A stretch of 64,000 nucleotides of DNA, taken from contig JAPFFF010000016.1 of the NCBI GenBank assembly GCA_039105265.1, positions 682,001-746,000 on the forward strand, in the 5' to 3' direction. Of the stretch, positions 10,495 through 20,543 are shown piece by piece. The number at the start of each line of letters is the position of its first letter. Position 1 is the stretch's first letter. Origin of the DNA: Tritrichomonas musculus (Eukaryota; Parabasalia; Tritrichomonadida; Tritrichomonadidae). Both the position numbers and the translations under genes were made by a program. Under the pieces are notes generated by a model. The model saw only the letters and a program-made list of their open reading frames with translations. It was not told the DNA's origin and searched no databases.

Positions 10495-11352
10495 ATGGAT
10501 GACGAACATGGCAACAATTGCAAACTTACAGAGCATATGGTTTTAACCAAAACACGTGCAAATTCATTATCTGATATTACGCAAATAAATATCTGGGGAT
10601 TTAATTTGAATGATGTATCATTATTTACGAAAATGGAAAATGTAGAAATTATTGCACTTCCTCTAAATAACATTAGTACTCTACAATCTTTTTCTAAGTG
10701 CAAAAAATTAAAACAACTTTTATTAAGAAAAAACCAAATAAGTGACTTTAATCAACTAGACTATTTAATGAATTTACCAAATTTGACCATTTTAAGCTTA
10801 TCAGAAAACCCAATATCAGAAGATTGCAACTATAGATCAAAAGTTATTAAAAAGCTTCCACAATTAAAAGTATTAGATTCAATAGAAATCACTGATAAAG
10901 ATTTTGTGTTACAAAAAACTACTTCAACAAATATACCATGCAATGAAATTAATTATTTCGGTGAAAATGATACGCCAAATAATACCCAAAATAAAAGAAT
11001 ACAAAACGAAATTGAGGAAAGTCAATATTATCATAAAAAACACAGAAAACACAGATCAAACAATACCAAAGAACAAAATTATTTTGCTGAATACCATGAT
11101 GTGCAACAACTTAACGAAACATACCCACAAAGAAACAACAACAGTTTGAATAATTACCAAAAGCCAAGGATGAATAAAACACAAAGATATAATGAACATA
11201 TGGATAGTAGTTCTTCTCAAATAAAAGGCAATTATGGTAATAATTCAATCCTTATAGCCATTTTATCTCTTTTACCGGAGTTAACAAATGATGACTTAAC
11301 AGTTGTTTTAAATTCTGTTCAACAAAGACTTTTTTTAAATCAAAGCGAATAA
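10495..11352 (+). CDS. CFAP410: CFAP410 (C21orf2) leucine-rich-repeat ciliary protein
   Basis: 285 residues from the ATG at 10495; the frame runs 45 bp further upstream only through non-ATG codons. The N-terminal block TEHMVLTKTRANSLSDIT, then INIWGFNLNDVS, ALPLNNISTLQSFSKC, LLLRKNQISDF and LSLSENPISED follows human CFAP410 repeat by repeat, including the capping motif LPQLKVLDSIEITDKD. The last 40 residues (SILIAILSLLPELTNDDL, then VLNSVQQRL) match the conserved C-terminal helical domain that oligomerises and targets the protein to basal bodies. The middle is a low-complexity H/N/K-rich linker. The family acts at basal bodies and the base of cilia, with NEK1 as a known partner in animals. 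A flagellar role here is expected. Confidence 0.9.
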   Translation: MDDEHGNNCKLTEHMVLTKTRANSLSDITQINIWGFNLNDVSLFTKMENVEIIALPLNNISTLQSFSKCKKLKQLLLRKNQISDFNQLDYLMNLPNLTILSLSENPISEDCNYRSKVIKKLPQLKVLDSIEITDKDFVLQKTTSTNIPCNEINYFGENDTPNNTQNKRIQNEIEESQYYHKKHRKHRSNNTKEQNYFAEYHDVQQLNETYPQRNNNSLNNYQKPRMNKTQRYNEHMDSSSSQIKGNYGNNSILIAILSLLPELTNDDLTVVLNSVQQRLFLNQSE

Positions 11353-11738
11353 ATAAATACCATTGATTTTCTTTTATTAATTTTCTTTTCTTTTTTTTTT
11401 TTTTAAAAATTTTCTTTGCTTATTTTATAAAAACGGAATTAAAATATTATAATTATTATAATATAATACCCAAATATCGTGATATTAAGTATATACAAAA
11501 TATTGATAACGAAAAAAACAAAAAATAATGGATTTCGCTTTTTGTTATGCTAAAGTTAATTTATTGCTGTCTATTGAGCTACTCAATGCATGCCAAAACT
11601 TCTTTATCATATGTAATTTATAGGAATAATGAAGTCAAAATTGTAATTCTTTTCAATTTTGAATAAAATTAACGAATATCCCAATAATTTCTATTCAATT
11701 TGAAAAATTAACGATTCAAAAATCCTATTAATTCATCA
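11353..11738. other. Intergenic, no feature seen
   Basis: AT-rich spacer between two genes on the same strand. TTCATCA immediately precedes the next ATG and resembles a trichomonad Inr placement. Confidence 0.4.
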
Positions 11739-14700
11739 ATGATTTCGGAGCCAACTGGATCACCAGATAATTCTTTTCATCGACACAAGAAATCCGAGTC
11801 AAGCAAAGACAATAATTCGCAAAACACCGAAGATCAAAAAATAGACAATGTTGAAGATAATCCAAATAATGAGTCACATAATGATGAAAATCACCAAGAA
11901 ACAGGGAAACTATCAGATAAAATAGATGATACAGTAAGTAACTTATTGGGAGCATTTACTGATACACCAAATGAATCAACTGACAAAAAAGATTTAGACA
12001 ATGAAAACGCCGAAAAAAATGAAGATGATAACAATCTAGAAGATAATTGTAATACAGAAGCAAATAATGCTAATGAGGGCGATTTTGATAATATAGATTT
12101 AGGTCCAGAAGAAGAGGATGCAGAAAATAAAGAAGCAAATTCTAATAATGAAGAAAACAATGCAACCTCCACTGAAGAGGAAGAAAATGGAGATACAAAT
12201 GTTAACGAAAATATTAACGTCAATTCGCCTAACGAAGAAGAAGAATTAAAAGAAGAAGGAGAATCAAAAGAAGAAGAAAAGAAAACTGACAATTCAAACG
12301 GAGAAACAGAAAAAGTTGCCAATGAACCAGAAGAGACTAATATAGTCGAAAGTACCAATAATAATCCACAAGAAGATGAATTGCAAGTTGATCTTCAAAT
12401 TCAAGATGAAAATTTAGCTCAAGATACTCAAAAACCACAAAATAATACTGGATCTTTCAATACAGCTGATCAGAATGATGAAGAGCTAGAATCCACACGA
12501 AGTCCTCGCTCGAAGAGTAGCAGAAATAAATTATGTGAAACCACTATAACCATTGAAGGAAATCAAACGCTTGTGAAGGCAGATATAAGACCAACTGCAT
12601 TAAGAAGATACTATTACGAACAATATGAACCTGAAATCCGTATGCCACTTACATCAACAATCAAATATTTTCAAAATGGACCATATGATAACACTCTAAA
12701 CAAATCAAACAAAAATAATAGTCAGAATATTAATAATGATAATGAAGATAATAATGATGATAATCAAAATGAAAACAACGAAGAAATCGAGAATGAAGAT
12801 GAAAATGCTGCTAATAATAATCAAAACGAAGGCACAGCATCAAATGTTAATAATAACGATTCAAATGCTGATAATGGAAATGAAAATAATCAAGATCCAA
12901 ATGAAGAAAATAATCAAGAAATACAAGACGACAATAAAGTAGAGAATTCTCAACCAGAAGGTACCATAGAGGATGCAGCAAATAATTTGGTTGATCAATT
13001 AGTTCCTCCTTCTAACGAGTTAGAAGATAAAACTCAAAATGAAGAAGAAGATACTGAAAATAAAGCTGAAGAAGAAGGTGCCAATGAAAAATCTCCTTCA
13101 ATAGATCAGTCAACAGATCTATCAAAAGAAGGTGGTGAAGCAAATAATACAGATCAAAACGAAGATGATGCCAAGAAATTAGAGGGAGGTTCTTTAGACG
13201 ACTTGACCAATAACCTTGCTGGACAATTAACTACAGAAACTAAAAATCCAGAAGAGGAAGCTGAAAATGAAAACCAAGAAGAAAAAGCAGAAAATAATGA
13301 GCAAGGTGAAATACAAAATGACCCGCTTAACGAAGTATCAAACGATTTGGTAGATAAACTAGTTGATGAATCCAAGGAATCAGAAGAAAAAGAAAACAAA
13401 GATGCTGAATCAGAAGAAAAAGAAAATAGAGATGCTGAATCAGGAGAAAAAGAAAATAAAAATGATGAAAATAAAATAAATGACAATACTAATAATGAAG
13501 AAGAAGCCGAAAATGATAAGCTAGCAAATCCACTAGATGCCGCGTCAAATGATTTAGTTAATAAATTAACAACGGCCGAAAATGAATCTGAAGGGGCCAC
13601 AAAAGAAAATAATAAAAATTCTGAAGAAGAAGAAGAAACAAAAGATGAAAATAAAGAAAGTCAAACAAAAACTGCTACCGAAGAAGAGGCAGAAAATGAA
13701 GGAGAAAAATTAGATAATCCTTTAGACTCAATGACAAATGATTTAGCTAGTAAACTAACAGCAAACCCCAATGATGAAAATGAAGAAGAAAAAGATGAAG
13801 CGGATAAAGATAAGTCTGGCGAAGAGAATGCAACTTCAAATGAGATAGCCGATAATTTAACAGTAGAAGATGAAAAAGACAAAAATGAAGAAGAAACTAA
13901 AGATGAGAGTAAAGAAAGCAATGATAAAGCTGGCAATGAAGAAGAAGACGCAGAAAAACTAGATAATCCATTAAATGCAGTTACAAAAAGCTTAACTGAC
14001 AAATTAACAAGCAAAAATGAGGAGGAAGAAGAAAAAGCAGAGACAGAAGAAGAAGATAATAAAAAGACAAAAAAGACTGCAAAGAGTAAAGTAAAATCGT
14101 CTAATGATATTGCTGATCAGCCAGTTTCAAAAGGTTCAGAAGAGAAAAATCAAAATGAAGAAGAAGAAGTAAAGCAAGAAGCCAATGACGGCAAAGAAGA
14201 AGAAACAAAAAGTGAAGAAGAAGAAGAAAATGAAAAATTAGTAAATCCAATGAATGACATTTCAAATAATTTAACTGACCAACTGACTTCAAAAGAGTCA
14301 GAAGAGAAGGAACAAACTGACGAGAAAGCAGCTACCGAAGAAGAGGAAGAAGGCAAATCCGATACTGAAAAAATTGATAATCCACTCGGCGATTTGTCTA
14401 ATAATTTAGTTAACCAATTAAACGAAACTAAAGAGGGGCAAGAAGAGTCAAAGAATGAGGAGGAAGAAGAAGTAAATAAAGATCAGCAAAAAGAAGAAGA
14501 AGAAGAAAACAATGATAAACAAAAAGACGAAGAAGGAAAGGCAAAAGAAAAGACAACTGAAGAAGAAGAAGCTGTAGATGGAGAAAAATTAGTCAATCCA
14601 TTATCTGAATTGTCCAACAACTTAACCAACAAGCTAAACGAAGCAAAAGGAGGCGAAGAAGAGGAAGAAGAAGCCAAAGAAAACGAAAAGCGATGTGAAG

Positions 14701-16214
14701 AAGAAGAAAAAGGCGACAATGCACCTGCTCAATTAGAAGAGTCAAAAGAAGAAGATAAAAAAGAGGACAAACCAGAAGAAGAAACTCAAGATGATCAAGG
14801 AGGTGTCCTCGACTCTCTAGCAAATGGTTTAACTGAACAATTAACAACCGAAAAGAATGATCAACAAAATGCAGATTCAAAAACCAAAGAAATCCAAGAA
14901 GAAGAGGAAGAGATACAAGAAGAGGATGAAAAGAGCGTTTATTCCTCTGTAGAACGTGAAATTGCCTTTGAATGCATTAATGATAGAATATACGATCGAG
15001 TCACTCCCTCAAATTGCGATAAAATTGTCGCCAAAGTTCGTCAAATCCAACGTGAAGCCCTCGAAGAAGGTGATTATGAACTTGCTGAAAAATCTCAACG
15101 AGCAACTGCAAATATTGTCAATCACGCCAACGGTGTCCGCTTCCTAGCAATCAACGAAGCAAAATCGGAAGAAGTAAGCAACCAACTTCGCGCTACTCAA
15201 AGCGATCTAGATTATCTTCGAGAACATTGGGCAGCTGTCCAGAAGACAGCCAGGCAAAAGATGAAAGAAGAGCTTCGTGATCAAGAAGAGAAGAACAAAG
15301 CCGAGTTAGAAGAGTTTGATCGCCAAAACAATGAAGAATTAGAATCAATGATCAGCGTCAACGAAGAAGATGGCTCCGTTTTCTTCATCCGAGAAGCGAT
15401 GCCAGTCGAATACAGAAAATTCTCACCAGAACTGCTTGAGCTTCGATTCACTCAGCAAAAAATGGCTGCTGCAAAACGATACAAAGACTCAATCAAGGTG
15501 AAAGAGAGAGCCGACCAAATGGAGCAAGACGAGCTCCAGAAGAACTATGAACGATACCTAACAAAAGTCCAAGCACAAAGGGCCGAGCTTATCAAGAAGC
15601 AAGACAAAAAAATGTCTGTTCTTAAACAAGCTTGGCAGAAGAATTTGGCTGATATAAAAAGAGTCTCGTCTACAGAAATCGGACATGCCGAAAAGTGCGC
15701 TGAACAGCTCGAAAGAAAACTCGAAAACGCCGAAGAACTCAATAGCAAACTAAGATCAAGAAGCCCAAGATCGGCAAGACTAAAATCGAGGGCAACTACA
15801 GCAAAGACTTCAGCTTCGAATAGAACAGCTACAACCGCCGCAACCGCCAGAACTACTCAAACTACAAAGACCCACCAAACTCATCAGACTCATCAATCAA
15901 ACCAAGCGAATAATAAGCCACCAAGCGAGCAGAGCTACTATACTTACAGCTATTCAGAGGAGGAAAATGATAATGAGGCGGTTATGGCCAATAATGAAGG
16001 TGAAAATAATGAAGAGTTCAAAACTTCGGGATATATAGGAAAACCTCCACCTAAAAATACTAAAAACCTTAGAGCAAGATTGTCTCAGAGAGATAAGGAG
16101 ATCCTTCAGTATAGGCAAAAAGCTTTGATCAATCGATTAACATATTCTAAAGTTAATGCTAGAGTGATTAAACCTAAAGTAAATAAGAAAAGAAAGCCAT
16201 CATCACCAAGTTGA
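11739..16214 (+). CDS. Giant acidic repeat protein with C-terminal coiled coil
   Basis: 1491 residues, ATG at 11739. Residues 1 to about 1060 are an extremely acidic, Glu/Asn/Asp-rich disordered region. It contains about a dozen copies of a short amphipathic motif of the form NPLxxxSNxLxxxLT (for example NPLDAASNDLVNKLT and NPMNDISNNLTDQLT) spaced by E-rich linkers. Residues about 1065-1350 form a charged coiled coil that begins with ECINDRIYDRVTPSNCDKI and ALEEGDYELAEK, a style common in trichomonad cytoskeletal proteins. A Thr/Ala/His-rich segment and a basic tail (KPKVNKKRKPSSPS) follow. No enzyme motif or membrane segment. It resembles a filament- or microtubule-associated structural protein; that role is inference. 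It is convergent with the next gene, with only 105 bp between the stops. Part of the coiled-coil region (after about 14,940) is less AT-rich than the acidic part. Confidence 0.8.
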   Translation: MISEPTGSPDNSFHRHKKSESSKDNNSQNTEDQKIDNVEDNPNNESHNDENHQETGKLSDKIDDTVSNLLGAFTDTPNESTDKKDLDNENAEKNEDDNNLEDNCNTEANNANEGDFDNIDLGPEEEDAENKEANSNNEENNATSTEEEENGDTNVNENINVNSPNEEEELKEEGESKEEEKKTDNSNGETEKVANEPEETNIVESTNNNPQEDELQVDLQIQDENLAQDTQKPQNNTGSFNTADQNDEELESTRSPRSKSSRNKLCETTITIEGNQTLVKADIRPTALRRYYYEQYEPEIRMPLTSTIKYFQNGPYDNTLNKSNKNNSQNINNDNEDNNDDNQNENNEEIENEDENAANNNQNEGTASNVNNNDSNADNGNENNQDPNEENNQEIQDDNKVENSQPEGTIEDAANNLVDQLVPPSNELEDKTQNEEEDTENKAEEEGANEKSPSIDQSTDLSKEGGEANNTDQNEDDAKKLEGGSLDDLTNNLAGQLTTETKNPEEEAENENQEEKAENNEQGEIQNDPLNEVSNDLVDKLVDESKESEEKENKDAESEEKENRDAESGEKENKNDENKINDNTNNEEEAENDKLANPLDAASNDLVNKLTTAENESEGATKENNKNSEEEEETKDENKESQTKTATEEEAENEGEKLDNPLDSMTNDLASKLTANPNDENEEEKDEADKDKSGEENATSNEIADNLTVEDEKDKNEEETKDESKESNDKAGNEEEDAEKLDNPLNAVTKSLTDKLTSKNEEEEEKAETEEEDNKKTKKTAKSKVKSSNDIADQPVSKGSEEKNQNEEEEVKQEANDGKEEETKSEEEEENEKLVNPMNDISNNLTDQLTSKESEEKEQTDEKAATEEEEEGKSDTEKIDNPLGDLSNNLVNQLNETKEGQEESKNEEEEEVNKDQQKEEEEENNDKQKDEEGKAKEKTTEEEEAVDGEKLVNPLSELSNNLTNKLNEAKGGEEEEEEAKENEKRCEEEEKGDNAPAQLEESKEEDKKEDKPEEETQDDQGGVLDSLANGLTEQLTTEKNDQQNADSKTKEIQEEEEEIQEEDEKSVYSSVEREIAFECINDRIYDRVTPSNCDKIVAKVRQIQREALEEGDYELAEKSQRATANIVNHANGVRFLAINEAKSEEVSNQLRATQSDLDYLREHWAAVQKTARQKMKEELRDQEEKNKAELEEFDRQNNEELESMISVNEEDGSVFFIREAMPVEYRKFSPELLELRFTQQKMAAAKRYKDSIKVKERADQMEQDELQKNYERYLTKVQAQRAELIKKQDKKMSVLKQAWQKNLADIKRVSSTEIGHAEKCAEQLERKLENAEELNSKLRSRSPRSARLKSRATTAKTSASNRTATTAATARTTQTTKTHQTHQTHQSNQANNKPPSEQSYYTYSYSEEENDNEAVMANNEGENNEEFKTSGYIGKPPPKNTKNLRARLSQRDKEILQYRQKALINRLTYSKVNARVIKPKVNKKRKPSSPS

Positions 16215-16319
16215 AGAAAAAAAAAAAGATCATATTATATTATATTGTTTATTATTAATAAAAATTGGAAATTATCGGATTTTTTTTTTCATAAATTTTT
16301 TTCAAACATTTTCAATAGT

Positions 16320-19300
16320 TTATATTAAAAGACAGCATTTTGATTGTTCTTTATCTTGTCGTTGTAAATCAGAATATTCTTGTTCTAATCTTTCTTTCTC
16401 CATTTGATGAGCTTTTAATTCATTTGTAATTGATTTTTCAAGAAGTTCTTCTGAATTCTTAATGATATTCATATGAGCTATTTGATCATTTTCTTTCTTT
16501 TGCTGATAGTACATCTCATCAAGTTGATCTTCATCTTCTTGCTTCTGCTTTCTAAGTACAATCATCTCAATTTCTTTATCTTCGATATCAATAAGTTGCT
16601 GATAAAGAACAGAAAGAGTCTCCCTTTTTTCTGGATGCTTCTTGAGTTGCTTCTCAATTGAAGCGATTTTCTGTCTAACTTCTGCCTTTTTCATTGATAA
16701 TCTTTTCTTTTCTTTCTTCTCAACTTCTTGGAGATGCTGTTGTCTAAGACGAGCTTTTTCACGAAGAGCTTCAACCTCTACTTGATCTTTAAGAGCCCAA
16801 TCTTTTCTGAGTGCATCAATATGCTTTATAAACTCATCACGTAACTCTTTCTCTCGGCGATCCATTTCTTTTTGATGAGCATTTATTTGTTCCCTCAGAT
16901 CATCTCTCTCTTTTTCAAAATTAACTGCAACTTCCATAAGATAATTAATCTTTGCTGCATCATCACCATCTTTTAATTCAGGTTTCTTCGTTTGTTTGGA
17001 GGCACTTTGCGGCTTTTTCTGATTCGAATCATCTTTAGGTTTATTGTTATCATCTTTTGGTTTCGATTGATTTTTAGAATTTTTTGATGAAGTTGTATCG
17101 TTTGGCTTTACTTGCTTTGAATCATCTGTTTTTGGTTTGCTTTCATTTGGTTTCGAGTTTGGAGGCTTTTTTTCATTTTTATTGCTAGGTTTTTGCTCAT
17201 TTTTGCTGCCTGGCTTTTGCTCGTTTTTGTTGTTAGGCTTTTGATCATTTTTGTTGTTAGGCTTTTGATCATTTTTGTTGTTAGGCTTTTGTTCGTTTTT
17301 ATTGTTAGGCTTTTGCTCGTTTTTATTGCTAGGCTTTTGGTCATTTTTATTGTTAGGCTTTTGTTCACTTTTATTATTAGGTTTTTGCGTTTTTGAATTT
17401 TGTTGGCTCGGCTTTGATTCATTTGGCTTATTTTCATTTGGTTTATCTTCATCTGGTTTAGGATTTTCTTTAGATTGATTTTTGTCTTTGGTTTCTTTAA
17501 CCATCTTTTCGACATTCTTTCGAACAGAGCTTGGAATATCTTTACAATAGTCGATCTTGCCTTCAAGAGTGTTTTTGAGGTCTTTCATTAACTTTTTTTC
17601 TTCTGAAGATTCTTCAGATAGTTCTGATTCCAATAAATAGTAATTTTGTGAACCTAAAAAATTGTCACCATCCCAAATTTTGAGGGAATAAGCAGTATAT
17701 TTAGGAAATGTTACTGAATATTCAAAATCTTTAATATTATCTTTTCCTGTATCCTTACCATTCATTAATGATGGCCAGACAGTAGATTTATCTTTGTCAT
17801 AAGTGAAATAAACTTTAACTTCTTTCTCGCTAAAAACATGGAAATAAATATCAAGGTCATCCAAAATAACAGGATCTGTTGAAGGCTCTACCCAAACCTT
17901 TTCAGGTGCCTTTGTTTTAAAAGGCAAAAATGTACGATTCTTTGGAAGATCAAAAATAGGATATTCAATCGGGTTAGGTGCTCCAGTAACATCGAAAAAG
18001 TAAGTTACACCATAAGTATATGTTCCTTCGTCATTTGCAAAGTAAATTTGCACTTCCCATCGGCGATTCTCTGGGAATTCGATTAATACCCAATCTTCGA
18101 CCAAAGATTCATTCAAATCTTTAGATTTATTTTTAGCATTATATTTGAATGGAAGGTTAACAGTGAAACATCTATCACAATTGTCAACAGTATTTTCACT
18201 TTCATGTTCAAAAGTTCCCTTTTTAATCTTATATAAACAGACTAATAAAGGCGATCTTTTATATTTACAAGCAAATCGAATTCGAGCATATCCTTTTGTC
18301 ACTTTTGTTAGGCCATCAAGAGGAACAATTGGAGTAAAACCTTTTTCTTCTTTGCCAGTACCAGGGATGCCAAGTAGTCTTTCTTTTGTACTTTTAACAT
18401 TAAAATAAACATGGAATAATTGCTCGGTATTGACAAATACTTTTATATGGTAGGAACCAACTTTTGGAAAACAAATTGTCATCTTGTATCTACATCGTTT
18501 TTCTGATGATAATGTGTAATGATGACTTGGAAGATCTTTTGCAAGACAATTAAAAGATATATACTTGGTATCTTGCGAAAACCAAGTATTATTTTCAAGT
18601 AAAAATATCTGTGAAGAGATCGAATTGACTGGCTGGACAAAACTGAATTGCATTTCGTGGAGTCCATTTTCAACATTTATAACTTGGAATGGATTAGATT
18701 CTAAAGAGAGCTCTTTTCCTACGCATGGCTGATTTAGTAATGAATATTGTTCCCATGAAAAAGGATAATGCGATTTTTCGTCAATGATTTGTTCAGGAAA
18801 ATGAGAAAGAATTGCTGAATAATATGGAATTAAGAAATTCGACTTTTTGTATTTAAAACTAAATGAATGATCGTCGTTGAGATTACCTGCTGCCCATGTT
18901 GGTTCTGATATAAATTTTTCTCCTCCAATATCTAAGTAAACAGCTTCATGATCATAATTTGGCTTTTGAGGTGGATTATAAGCATCCCAACTTATTGCTT
19001 TAGCAGCGTTTAAAAAAGGCATAATTCGCATGCATTTAGATGTAATTCCTGCTCTTTTGGCTAGTTCACGAAAGAACTTGGAGTAATCTGCGCATACTCC
19101 CAACCTTTTATTAAAAATATATTCGATACTTAAAGCTTGGCGATTGGATGAATTACATCTTTCCCAATCATATTTAACATGATGCGTAACAAAATAAAAA
19201 GCAGCGTATAATTTATCCATACTATCTTTGAAATTATCACGGATTCCTTGTGCCACATCGTCAAAATCCTTAAAAGTATTCTTATCTATGTAATTTTCGA

Positions 19301-19478
19301 CCTTTGACCAATCAGCAGAAGGTGGCTTATTAATAAAAATGTTTAAGGCATGTGAAAGGCCAGGTGCTGTGAAAAAATCATGAAATTCTTTTGGAATATC
19401 ATCGTATTTAAAAGGTTGGGTATCAGATAATTTTACAAGCCATCTGAGATATTGGTGTGAATTTTTATCAGTAATCAT
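16320..19478 (-). CDS. Transglutaminase-like protein of kyphoscoliosis-peptidase type with coiled coil and CaaX end
   Basis: 1052 residues, ATG at 19478. The N-terminal 230 residues are a transglutaminase-like fold of the KY type: AAFYFVTHHVKYDWERC, the Cys box LGVCADYSKFFRELAKRAGI, the His in NYDHEAVYL, and ISEPTWAAG followed by SHFPEQ. In this family the catalytic triad is Cys-His-Asp; here the Asp of DPTW is Glu (SEPTW). Ig-like beta segments follow to about residue 640. Then come about nine copies of an 8-residue unit (KPNNKNEQ/KPNNKNDQ, 24-bp repeats at about 17180-17400), a Lys-rich linker and a 190-residue coiled coil. The chain ends CCLLI, a CaaX-type end with a terminal Ile that would favour geranylgeranylation. 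It is likely a cytoskeletal cross-linking or scaffold protein held at a membrane; whether it is catalytic is open. Confidence 0.85.
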   Translation of the reverse strand: MITDKNSHQYLRWLVKLSDTQPFKYDDIPKEFHDFFTAPGLSHALNIFINKPPSADWSKVENYIDKNTFKDFDDVAQGIRDNFKDSMDKLYAAFYFVTHHVKYDWERCNSSNRQALSIEYIFNKRLGVCADYSKFFRELAKRAGITSKCMRIMPFLNAAKAISWDAYNPPQKPNYDHEAVYLDIGGEKFISEPTWAAGNLNDDHSFSFKYKKSNFLIPYYSAILSHFPEQIIDEKSHYPFSWEQYSLLNQPCVGKELSLESNPFQVINVENGLHEMQFSFVQPVNSISSQIFLLENNTWFSQDTKYISFNCLAKDLPSHHYTLSSEKRCRYKMTICFPKVGSYHIKVFVNTEQLFHVYFNVKSTKERLLGIPGTGKEEKGFTPIVPLDGLTKVTKGYARIRFACKYKRSPLLVCLYKIKKGTFEHESENTVDNCDRCFTVNLPFKYNAKNKSKDLNESLVEDWVLIEFPENRRWEVQIYFANDEGTYTYGVTYFFDVTGAPNPIEYPIFDLPKNRTFLPFKTKAPEKVWVEPSTDPVILDDLDIYFHVFSEKEVKVYFTYDKDKSTVWPSLMNGKDTGKDNIKDFEYSVTFPKYTAYSLKIWDGDNFLGSQNYYLLESELSEESSEEKKLMKDLKNTLEGKIDYCKDIPSSVRKNVEKMVKETKDKNQSKENPKPDEDKPNENKPNESKPSQQNSKTQKPNNKSEQKPNNKNDQKPSNKNEQKPNNKNEQKPNNKNDQKPNNKNDQKPNNKNEQKPGSKNEQKPSNKNEKKPPNSKPNESKPKTDDSKQVKPNDTTSSKNSKNQSKPKDDNNKPKDDSNQKKPQSASKQTKKPELKDGDDAAKINYLMEVAVNFEKERDDLREQINAHQKEMDRREKELRDEFIKHIDALRKDWALKDQVEVEALREKARLRQQHLQEVEKKEKKRLSMKKAEVRQKIASIEKQLKKHPEKRETLSVLYQQLIDIEDKEIEMIVLRKQKQEDEDQLDEMYYQQKKENDQIAHMNIIKNSEELLEKSITNELKAHQMEKERLEQEYSDLQRQDKEQSKCCLLI

Positions 19479-20543
19479 TTACTAAAATTCGAATTGTATA
19501 AAAATGGTAGAATTTTATAAGTTTAAAAAAACAGTTCAAATATATTCACAATTTTATTTGAAAAAAATTGAGAAGTGATTTTGCCCAGTTTATTTCCATA
19601 ATACTGTTATTCATGATATAAAATCAATGCATTAGTAGATTCTATATATTAATAAACCTTGTTCAAAAAACATTACCTCCCTCTCAATTTAAAATAATCA
19701 TATCTTTATATTTTAAATATGAATTAATTTTTTAAAATTTAATTAATATTAAGATAATTATCTAATATATTATTAATGAAGAATGATGCAATTAAATTGT
19801 TTGATAAAAAAGATAAAATGATTTAAAATTTGAAATGGAGGTAAAGTTTTTTGAACTCAGTTTATATAGATTCTTATGTCTACGATATTTGAATAATTTT
19901 TTTAGCCAAAATTGAAAGTCCTCAATTAAATTAAAACATTCAAAACCTAATATTGTACGTTAAAAATTGAAGTTTAAGATTTTATTATTAAAATTTAAAT
20001 ATCTATAAAATTATATTATATAATTATATAATAATCAATGATTAAGCTGTCTTATCTTTAAAATAAAGCATATTTTCCAAATTAAAGCTTTAAACAAATT
20101 AAACAATAATATTTCATTTAATATTCAAATTGATATGATAAAACATTTAATTAAAGTAGCATTCATATACATTTGTGATAAAGTAGAAAGTTAATATATT
20201 TTTTTTTTAGGAAAAAAGAATAATCATTAATAAAAAAAATAAAAAAATGCCTTAATCATAATGACATTAATAATCAGCATTCAAAATTTTGACATATAAA
20301 TACAAAAACAACAAGAATTTATGGAAAAAGAAGATTTCCAAAAAATTAATTAATTAATTACTGTATTATCAATTATACCAAGAGTGCACATCACGTATCA
20401 TAAAACGTTTAAAAAGAAAAACATCTTGATAACTGGCCTGAAGATATAATTTCTTGAGTGGTGAAATAAAATTTCGAAAAAAGAAAATAAAAAACCCAGC
20501 ATCTAAAAAAGATTAAAATTTGTTAACAGTAAAAAGTTTTATT
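19479..20543. other. Intergenic region holding one small TIR element
   Basis: About 1.06 kb of AT-rich sequence between a leftward gene's start and the p23 stop. Apart from the inverted-repeat element at 19655-19862 I see only simple AT tracts and a tandem AATT run near 20347. Confidence 0.5.
19655..19862. mobile_element. TA-flanked MITE, 208 bp
   Basis: Imperfect inverted ends of about 28 bp share the core GTTCAAAAAACNTTACCTCC, and the inversion continues weakly inward. TA is present on both sides (19653-19654 and 19863-19864), as for Tc1/mariner-type insertions. No coding capacity. Confidence 0.55.

Noticed and set aside
12000-14880. Long reverse-strand frames rich in Ser, Phe and Leu
   Set aside because: They are shadows of GAA/GAT-rich codons in the giant acidic gene on the plus strand.
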